64,000 bases of DNA from assembly GCA_963921425.1 (NCBI GenBank), contig OY992833.1, forward strand, positions 11,263,738-11,327,737, given 5' to 3'. Origin of the DNA: Dryas octopetala. Its lineage: Eukaryota > Streptophyta > Magnoliopsida > Rosales > Rosaceae. The notes below the pieces were generated by a model that ran no database searches, had not been told where the DNA came from, and worked only from the letters and a program-made list of their open reading frames with translations. A program made the translations under genes and the position numbers. Position 1 is the stretch's first letter, and each line of letters starts with the position of its first letter. Positions 55,564 to 64,000 of the stretch are shown here, one piece after another.

Positions 55564-56690
55564 CACATGCATAATGAGCAACCCTGAAGTTACAACGCAT
55601 ATATATAGCAAAACCCAAAAACTTATAATCAAACAAATTAAGTGGTAACTGCGCAGTTACTGAAGATCCCCTACAATACTGATGGCTGAACCAATCTGGA
55701 ATTTCGCTTCCAAGAAGACACATGTAAAAGGAAAGAGGTCCCTGTAAAGTGAAAACAATGGTCTACTTAATTTGGGTTAACTTTGTGTTTGTAAGTGTCT
55801 GTGTGTTTGCGTGTGTGTATGTGCGCGCGCGCGCAAGAGAGTGAGAGAGAGAGAGAACATAGAGATAGATAGATAGGGAAGGAGGGGGAAAGGGGAAACA
55901 CCCATCAGAGCAAAGAAGTGTTTTCTCGTTACGCTGGATGACGTGGTATTTTCTAACCCATTAGATTGCTTGAAGGGACCAGATCTTATTAAAGGCACCA
56001 AACAGCACAATATTGAAAGGCAGAGGAGCCGTCCCCCCTTACTAATTCTTTATTAATTATTAGTAAATGCCCTCTTAAATTAAAACTATTAGATTTGGAT
56101 TAGATAAGATGTTCTATAAATAAATAGTGATGTGTATAATTACAAAAAAAAAAAAAAACTAAAAGAATGATGTGTATTATTTTACTTTACCACATAGGAT
56201 TAGGGCACATGTATTTTGTGTCCTAACAGTGCATAAAATTTTTTTCCTATTTTTTTTTGTCTAAATATACCAATATTGTTATATTGCATTTTAAGAGTTA
56301 TTTACACTTATATTCTATGATATTTATCGTTTTTTCACTTACATTCTCTATGGTTTTAAAAATTACACATTTATTTCATGAGGTTTAAAAATTATTGCAT
56401 ATAATCTTCTACAGTGAGACGAAAAATAATAAAAAAGTATGCAAAAATGCATGCTAAATGGGTGAAATAACATAATGATATTACTCAAGATGTAAGGTCC
56501 AATCTCAATACAAATATTTTTATTTTGTGTATTTATTGTTTTCTCTTGCAGGGAGTTATATGTAGCAATTTTGAAACATCAAAAAATATATGTGTAATTT
56601 TTAAAACGTCAAGAAGTATATGTAAAAGGACAATAAACTTCAAGGGATGTAAGTGTAAATAATCATTTTTTATTAGTATTACAATAGGAC

Positions 56691-56741
<51 letters not shown>

Positions 56742-56851
56742 AGAGAACCGGAGAAGCCAAAAAACACCGAATCAAAAATTTTGAATGGCATGAAGAGATG
56801 AACTGAGTCGAGTCTACTGGGTAGCGAGTAAAGCCTCCGCTGAAGAGGTCA
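55564..56851. other. Promoter-side intergenic DNA of APH1
   Basis: Contains a mixed GT/GC/GA/GATA microsatellite at about 55795-55880 and a 48-base A run (56692-56739). The APH1 leader must start after or near the A run. No other gene is seen. Confidence 0.6.
56692..56739 (+). repeat. Run of 48 A
   Basis: An uninterrupted A tract ending 112 bp before the APH1 start codon. It may be a retroposon tail or slippage product; exact length is prone to assembly error. Confidence 0.9.
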
Positions 56852-59800
56852 ATGACGATAGCAGCAGGGATCGGGTACGCCTTGCTAGCCCTAGGCCCGT
56901 CTCTCTCCCTCTTCGTCTCTGTCATCTCCAAAAAGCCCTTCTTGGTCCTCACAGTCCTTTCAAGGTATTCTCTTATTCTCGGTCTGTTTCCTTTTAGGGT
57001 TCATTTTCCTTCTTGGGTTCTTGTACTTCCTGTAATTTTGGAAAATTTAAAATTCGATTTAAGCTTTTGTTGTAGTTGTGATAATAATTAAGCTCAATTT
57101 GTTCTGATAGAAAATGTTGCTGTGGTATGTTAAATATTTGTGAAATTTAATTTAGTTGGCAAATGGGAAGTTCGAATTAAATTTTTAGTAAAATGGATTT
57201 TTATTGAAGCAAGAATGGACTTAATTCACGTTTTGTTTTTGGTGTGTGAAATATGAATACCATGTAAAATGGGCTCATTTTGCTTGTTGTCTAATTATGT
57301 GTGTAGTACATTGTTATGGCTTATAAGTCTCATCGTGTTATCGGGAGTATGGAGGGCATTTCTGCCTCTGAAATCATCGGCATGGTGGCCGTATGGCATT
57401 CTAATATTCACATCGGTTGCTTTTCAAGAAGGGCTTCGGGTTCTTTTCTGGAAGGTCTACAAGTAAGTTGATATTGTGGTTTTCATTCCTTTTTGCTTGT
57501 GTAATTACTTGATATAAATCAATGTTAAATTTTTGCTACAGTTATTATGAATTGACGTTAAAGTGGAAAAGGTCTTATCCTCTTACAAGGGAATTTGAGG
57601 CAGAGTAAAAAGTCAGTGTAGATTTATTATGAACATTTCACACATATTTCCACCCGAGTAGAGGATAAATCGTGGAGTACTAAATAGATTTTTAGTATTG
57701 TTTTTGTGTTAACACATTTGAGAAATGTTTGTTCACTGGTAACAAACATTTTACACATATTTCCACCTGAGTAGAGGATAAATCGAGGAGTACTAAATAG
57801 ATTTTTAGTATTGTTTTTGTGTTAAAACATTTGAGAAATGGGATGTCGTTTTAGGATTAGACGGTATTCAAAGAACTTCTGTCACCGTGTAAGTTGTTTG
57901 GTACAGGTGAATTATGTAGCTGTGATTTGAGTTTTTATTGTAAGGTGTTTCCTTTATTTTTTATTTTTATTTTATTTTACCAAAGATCTGAACTTTTATT
58001 TCTCTTTGAGTGACATTTGCATGGTATTGTCTTGGTTTACTTAATGTCTGTGTGTTTGCTTCTAATCAAAGTGGTAGTCTTCGTCTTCTTGCAATGCCTT
58101 AGTTGCTCTGCAATATTCCTCTTCCTCATGTCTCATACAAGTAATTGTGCCATAGCTTCGCTGAGCCTGCAGTCGAATTATTCAACTTTGTAATATCATT
58201 ACCTTAGTTGATTTCATTTTCTTGAATTTTTAATACACTTAACTGATTTTATAATACTAAAAATCTTACTGTTTTCTGGTAAACAGTAACCTTCTTTTAT
58301 TTTATTTTTTAACATTAAATGACTTGAAAGAAACCCATCAATTTTCGATGATCATTCTTAACTTTAAATTGCAATTCTGTGTGAGCTCACAACAACCTTT
58401 TTATTTGCATGTTATGTTCTCCATTTAAGATTATGTTCTTCCTTTCTGTTTTTTTCCCCCCTCTACTTTTTTGTGTATGAGATTTTGTAGGTAAGACATA
58501 CTTCACTAATACACATACAGTGATGCATTAGATCTATGAAATTTGGGTATTATAAATGGTTATAAAGGTATATAACATATCTTGTTTTCAATATCATTTT
58601 AGGAGGTTGGAAGATACATTGGATGCTTTTGCTGATAGAGTCTCTAAACCACGCCTATATCTGACTGATAAGATGCAAATTGCTCTGGGTAAGCTTCATG
58701 AGGCTCTCATACTTGTATTCATCGGATGCCAATTTTTTACCATATGTCAGGTTTTTCTGCAGTTTACCATTACATTTTAATCATTCTTATCTCAACTCCA
58801 AGTCTGGGGGTTCAGGAGGAGCTACTAAGAATTACCTCTTGTTGAAAGATATATAGCTTTTGCCAACTGTCATTGGTACTCTTTCTAAATAGTTTGAGAA
58901 ACTGATGTATTGTTCTAGCGATTGCTTTCTTCTTTTTATTTATAGAAAGCAGATTAATGTCATAATTCCTTTTCTTTTTTTTTTTTTTTTTTTGGGTAGG
59001 AAACAGATCAATGTTTAGAACTTTGTGATTAACTTTATTGAGTTCTATTATGTCAATTTTATGGTTGTTATCATTCTATTGGGTTTGTGTTCTTTCAAGG
59101 TATTTTCCAATTGTTTTCATGGTGAATGCCAACTGTACAGTGGTAGTTCAAATAGGCTAGCAATAAATTTTTTGAACCTTCTTCTTTCACTATCATATGT
59201 ATGATGCATCTGCTGCATAGATGGTACCAAGGACGACTCATATAATTTTAAATTGTTTTTGGTCCCAACTAGACTGATTGTTGAGCTGATATCATTTCAA
59301 TCAATTCCGTGCAGCTGGTGGTCTGGGTCATGGTGTGGCACATGCTGTGTTTTTCTGTCTCAGTCTCTTAACACCAGCATTTGGTCCAGCAACATTTTTT
59401 GTTGACAGGTGCTCAAAGATTCCATTTTTTCTTCTTTCTGGTGAGTCAAGCATTACAGTTGCTTCCATACATCTATTTAAGGTTGTCTGATTTTAATTTC
59501 TTGAGCATGTTTGTACATATAGGTTAAGTGCATTTAGTTGCTTCCGACCTGTAAATTCAGATCAACCAATGGAGAACTGGAATGGAATTTTCTGATACTT
59601 TGCAACAGTGATTTGGAAGTTGGCTGGTGTTTAGAAAAGTTCATTTATTCTGTTGACTTTATCTGTCTGACAATTTTTGTCTTGTATGTTGCAGCAATCA
59701 TTGCCCTTGCATTTGTCACAATTCACACTTTTTCGATGGTCATTGCATTTAATGGATATGCAGAAGGGAATAAAGTGGACCAGATTTTTGTTCCTGTAGT

Positions 59801-61202
59801 TCATCTTGTTGCAGGGATGGTGGTAAATGTCTCTAACCTCACATATTTATGGAAAACAGGCACAGACATACACATACACTGTCTCCACTATGGCATGCGT
59901 TGTGCACTTTGTATAACTGTAGCCTTGACCATCCAACAATGATCCTTGAATTGGGTAGGTGTGGGAATATAAAGGGATGATGGTACCTTTTGGTTTTGAA
60001 AGAAACAAAATTTTACTGCTTTTCACAGAACCATTACAAAACAGTGACAAGAAGTCCACCTAAAACATCAACAACCAAACAAGATTACACCTTTTATCTT
60101 TAGTCTAAAAAAAAAATTAACAGCTGCCTTCCAATCCAAAAGAATATCAGAAAAACTAATGTCTCTAAGTTCTGAAGAAGGTGAGGTGCACAGGAAGGAG
60201 ATGTCGTATACTGGTTTGAAGGTGATATAACTTAGTAGTTCTGAAGGTATGTATTCATTCAATTTCAAACCTTAAAAGCTTAACTATGATTAGTGGTGTT
60301 CAAATATATCAGATGTCCTAATGGTTGTGGACACAAACATGTGACATGCTAAACGACAAAAACACATTCATAGAACAACAAAAAAGGAAAAATTCCAATC
60401 TAGGACATGACATGGCAGCACATGCACATGCGTATATTACATAAGATATACAGTTAGCAACTAATTTGCATCATGTAAGATGCATACAGAAGGCGTGGTT
60501 TTATAAGAAGGAAACTCCACACTTTCCAAAAAATTTAAGGAAACAAAGAGCTTAAAATTATATAGAATGAGCCCGTGTTAGGGATATGTACAGACAGAGT
60601 AATTTAATTGTCCAATTGCTTCTGAATAATTTTTTTTTTTAATGAGATGTGTACAGTTGTCAGTCGTGTCTAATGCATGTATGAGGAAGTGTCTATGCAT
60701 AGGAGCCTGTGAGGCATAGTCATGGTCATGAGATGTATAAAATATTAAGATTTAGTATATATGGGAAAACTTAACTCATCTTAACTAAGCCTTGTTCCTG
60801 CGAAGAAAAAGTAGAAAAAATAAATAAATAAAAACTAAGCCATGTTCCTACTAATAAGGGGGAAAACAAAGCCTCAATGTTGATTCTTTTGCCATCTGTT
60901 GGCACTTTCATTTTAGTACATTTTAAAATAGTGTAACCATTGTGTGAGGAATTGTTTGCATTGCACATTGATTGCACATTTTTGTATCTTGATTTAGTGT
61001 TTATTGTTTTCCAGAATTTAGTTCTAGAATAGATCTCATTGACTTTTTGTCTTCTGCTTCTCAGACGCTAGTTAATTTTGCATCGGGGGGTTGTATTATC
61101 GGTATTCCTATCCTCTACTTCATTGCAATCTTGACCTTATTGCATTGTGGGAAGATGGTGTGGAGAAGGTTAACAGAGAACCGACGCAGACAGGGTCATT
61201 GA
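56852..61202 (+). CDS. APH1: Gamma-secretase subunit APH-1
   Basis: Six exons (56852-56964, 57307-57462, 58603-58688, 59315-59440, 59695-59822, 61065-61202) give 248 aa, the usual length of plant APH-1 (about 250). The protein is a multi-spanning membrane scaffold of the gamma-secretase complex with presenilin, nicastrin and PEN-2. Diagnostic segments are [71 protein letters not shown] and [15 protein letters not shown]. The two conserved His-bearing helices (GHGVAHA and TIHTF) are intact. All introns are GT-AG and phases agree. The start ATG is the first in frame and matches the family N-terminus. Intron 2 holds a 113-bp tandem duplication. Confidence 0.95.
57631..57841. repeat. 113-bp tandem duplication in APH1 intron 2
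   Basis: Two copies (from about 57631 and 57744) share ACACATATTTCCACC, GTAGAGGATAAATCG and the following 60 bases with few changes. It appears to be a recent local duplication. Confidence 0.9.
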
Positions 61203-63068
61203 TAGAATCCAGTGACTTGTGTACTTTCTCGTTTCTAAGTACAGATGTGTAGTTCCCTCTTCCTGTGTCTGTTAATCCAAAAGATCAAAGATGGCATCAA
61301 CAGCTTCTGCTGCCTGAAGAAATGTTGTGTATATTATGAGGCCACTCCACTTCCAGCAAAGAACAAGATAGATTTTGTGTTCTGATATTCAGGGATTTGT
61401 ACTTAGTATCAAACAGGAAAACAGAGGACTTTTGTATACCTTTTAGACTTCTATAAAGGTTTTTAGCTTTGATTCATTCACATAGTCCCATGGAAGCATA
61501 AAAAAGGAATCTTTTCTGCATATGGTACACCTACAGTGATAAGCTGGTGAATAATTTAGCAGAGATTTTGTAGCCTGTAGTTACCCCTTGCCCTTCAAAG
61601 AACAAATTAAAATGCAAGGACCATGGTTTTGGTTGCTGGAAATTTGGTGGCGGGCCTGGTGGCAGCTCATATCTCTGTATCTTCGTTTCTTTGTTAGAGT
61701 AGTTGCTTTGTATATTATGTAATAGAAGTGATTCTATGGTTCATTTGTTTTGACTTTCAAATTAGTGTGGAACATTTTACCTTTGAGCTCAAATTAATAA
61801 CCATGTCGCAGATGCTTAATGGAGAATTTAGAAGATAAGGTGAACTATAGCTTGTGGGGCTTATAGATAGAGCACTTGAATGCCTGTTTAGGAGTATTTT
61901 TATGAGTGTTAAAAACTCGGATTTGTTTTTTTGTTAGTGTTTGGTATATAAATAGCACTTTGACCGTAGAAGCACTTTTTTTACTTTTTGGAGAAACACA
62001 TTCCTTGAGAAGCACTTTTAGCTCAAAAGTGTATTAACAGTAATCACTTGCATTTTTGATAGAAAAAAAAAAATGCTTCTAAAATCATTACTAAGTGTTT
62101 CCTAACTACATCCACCAGACTTTGAACCTCACACTCCTCTTCCCTGCCACCATTACTAGATAGGCTTAGAATTAATCAAAGGAAAATGCTTAATGCCTGA
62201 ACTAATTTTTTAGACTTTCGTGCTATCAAATTACTTCACAGAGTTTATCTTTTTCTATTACATGTTAACTAAGAGTTTTATTATTATTTTGTAGAGTCCA
62301 ATATATGACTCCCATGTAACTTGGGAAAAAAAAAATTGGACAAAAATAAAGAGTAGTATGTTCTTATTTCAATACCATTACTCAGATACTAAGTGAAGAG
62401 CTTAAACAAAGAAATTTTCCCTTAAACAAAGAAATGTTAAGAAGAATGGGTGGCTATTCAAGGCACATGACAAGCGACAACAATCAGCTTGCACGTTGAG
62501 AGATTGTCACATTACTTGATATGTTAATAATAATTATAATTATTGATGTAATTCGACCAAAAGAGAAGAGAAAAAAAAAAAAAACCTATCACATCAGCTA
62601 ACGTCATTCTTTTAACGTTTCTTCTAAATTTTTAAGTTGCTTGAAATTGGCCGGAAAATAAAATCACATTCCACAAAATTAGAGCCTGCAAACAACGCCC
62701 CAAGAAGATCTCAAAATTTCTTATTTAATAATTAAGTTAACTGCAAGGCCCAACAAAAAAAAAAAAATAAGCAAGAGGCCAAACGGGAGAATAATAAATA
62801 AAAATACAAAAATATGATAACCATTGAGATTACAGAATGTTTTGATTTACAGTGTATTAAGAAATGAATGCCAAAGGATATATAATTTTTTTTTTAAAAA
62901 AAGAGAAAAAATTAGACGCTCGTCGACTATTCTTTAAATTTTTTACTTCATTATTACTAACCCCAAAACAAGAAGGCTTCTGTTTTATAATACAAATAGA
63001 AATAATGTTGAATGACATCTTCCACCTTGAGTTTAAAGGGTCGGTTTGAAAACTTCTGTACTTTTAGT
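61203..63068. other. Between APH1 and the methyltransferase: 3' UTRs and spacer
   Basis: The first 500 bases or so are probably the APH1 3' UTR. The convergent methyltransferase ends at 63069, so its 3' UTR is at the right. The short ORF at 62864-63049 has no recognisable content. Confidence 0.6.
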
Positions 63069-63869
63069 TCACTTAAGAAAAAACTTCCATACATCTCTAT
63101 CAGTCATCTCCTTCACTAAATGGACTCCGAAAAAGGCTTCTTCATCTACCAGGCTTCTCAGGTGCCGAGCGCTGCTGTTGAAGCCGACATAATTCTTTTT
63201 TGTGGCCAAGTATATCACTCCATATGGAGGCCTCAAACACTGCTCATTTTTTTTAGGAAAAAAAAAAAAGGATGAAACAATATGAATAGTTAGAAATTGA
63301 AATTCAGTTTGTCCATGAGAAAACATTGGATATGTTGCTTTAATGCCTTCACATAGAAGGATGAAAGGGGCTAAGATTGAAGATATAAAGATGCTGACCT
63401 TCTTTATGAGTGCATAAAGCTTCTTCAATGAGGTCAACGAATATGGGATCTCTGTCATCAAGATAATATCATATCCGCCTTCTGCTTGTACTGTCTCGCT
63501 AGCCCTCTCCCACGCCCGGCTTCCTGAAAGCTTCCTTGATCTCCTCGAGGAAGATTCTTGTCCCAAGATGCTGCCGTCTTGGCTGCTACATCCATCCAAA
63601 AAATCCTCCTCAGAGAAGCTCAGGTTCATTCCTGTGGTCACTTCAAACCCATCATTCCGAACAACGGACAAAACTGTGGGAAGTTCTTCCCAGTCACCAG
63701 CATAAAAGTGCACTGACTGGGTCAGAGTTTGTCTTGAAGGAGTCAGGGGGCTCTCTGGCTGTCGGCTCTGCCGGTCTCGAGCTTGCTCAAGATTGGCAAG
63801 GACATTTGGTATGGTTGTGCATCTTATAGTTTCTGCATTGAGGTCTTGAAAGTGCACCGTGGAAGCTCC
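63069..63869 (-). CDS. METTL18/HPM1-like protein-histidine methyltransferase, 3' part
   Basis: Two exons are in the window: 63869-63399 (157 codons, phase 0) and 63239-63069 (57 codons with stop). The upstream part lies beyond the right edge. The sequence GASTVHFQDLNAETIR, then AGDWEELP, GGYDIILMTEIPYS and VIYLATKKNYVGFNSSARHL, matches the C-terminal half of the seven-beta-strand SAM-dependent methyltransferases of the METTL18/yeast HPM1 family, which methylate a histidine of ribosomal protein uL3. A Ser-rich insert (about 50 residues around EEDFLDGCSSQDGS) lies before the IILMTE motif. The SAM-binding glycine motif is not in the window. Substrate is inference from the family. Confidence 0.88.
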   Translation of the reverse strand, partial: GASTVHFQDLNAETIRCTTIPNVLANLEQARDRQSRQPESPLTPSRQTLTQSVHFYAGDWEELPTVLSVVRNDGFEVTTGMNLSFSEEDFLDGCSSQDGSILGQESSSRRSRKLSGSRAWERASETVQAEGGYDIILMTEIPYSLTSLKKLYALIKKVSIFISSILAPFILLCEGIKATYPMFSHGQTEFQFLTIHIVSSFFFFPKKNEQCLRPPYGVIYLATKKNYVGFNSSARHLRSLVDEEAFFGVHLVKEMTDRDVWKFFLK

Positions 63870-64000
63870 CTATAAAGCAATGAGTCAGGTAGACGAACAT
63901 TCTAAATCAACTTCAAATATCTACCGCCCTGCATTTCTTTCATTATGCTTGATGAATTTTTTGACATATTTGGTTGGAAATTTATTAGGCCTTGAGTGGA

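Overview
The window is nuclear DNA of a flowering plant, almost certainly a eudicot. The low-copy genes have GT-AG introns and plant-typical protein families, intergenic DNA is AT-rich with long (GA/CT)n microsatellites, and about a third of the window is transposon. I cannot name the species.

Host genes, left to right: a DUSP12/YVH1-type dual-specificity phosphatase (minus, 45-4964, six exons, 365 aa); a possible 106-codon acidic-tailed small protein just upstream of it (minus, 5188-5682, no in-frame ATG); a DUF1685-type protein (minus, 11573-12611, two exons, 183 aa); a vacuolar inositol transporter of the INT1 type (minus, 31530-39141, six exons, 508 aa); an APH-1 gamma-secretase subunit (plus, 56852-61202, six exons, 248 aa); and the 3' end of a METTL18/HPM1-like histidine methyltransferase (minus, 63069-63869, running off the right edge). 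I assembled the exons by hand from splice sites and reading phase; lengths and phases close exactly for each gene.

Two large, apparently intact mobile elements dominate. The first is a 7.27-kb Mutator-like element (15818-23086) with perfect 42-bp terminal inverted repeats. It carries two complete convergent genes: a seven-exon transposase with a FAR1-like zinc domain, a MULE catalytic core, a SWIM finger and a fused C-terminal OTU cysteine-protease domain (926 aa), and a four-exon plant-mobile-domain protein (584 aa). In the 5' region of each gene (inside intron 1 of the transposase, and in the leader of the other) lies an array of 20-bp palindromes, 10 on the left and 9 on the right. They are phased at exactly 33 bp and grouped in threes separated by 51-53 bp. 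This symmetric array is the most striking unexplained structure in the window.

The second is a 12.15-kb Ty3/Gypsy retrotransposon of the TAT type (43406-55558) with a perfect 5-bp target duplication and LTRs differing by six substitutions and one 5-bp indel. It has one uninterrupted 1979-aa gag-pol, a 70-bp tandem repeat behind pol, and a three-exon antisense gene (682 aa) with its own TATA box.

Smaller elements include a 265-bp solo LTR, a 1.9-kb element with an 8-bp duplication, a 741-bp foldback element containing a nested 50-bp-arm palindrome, a foldback element around a (GA)n tract in INT1 intron 1, and several hairpins and minisatellites. The remaining intergenic stretches show no gene I can support.
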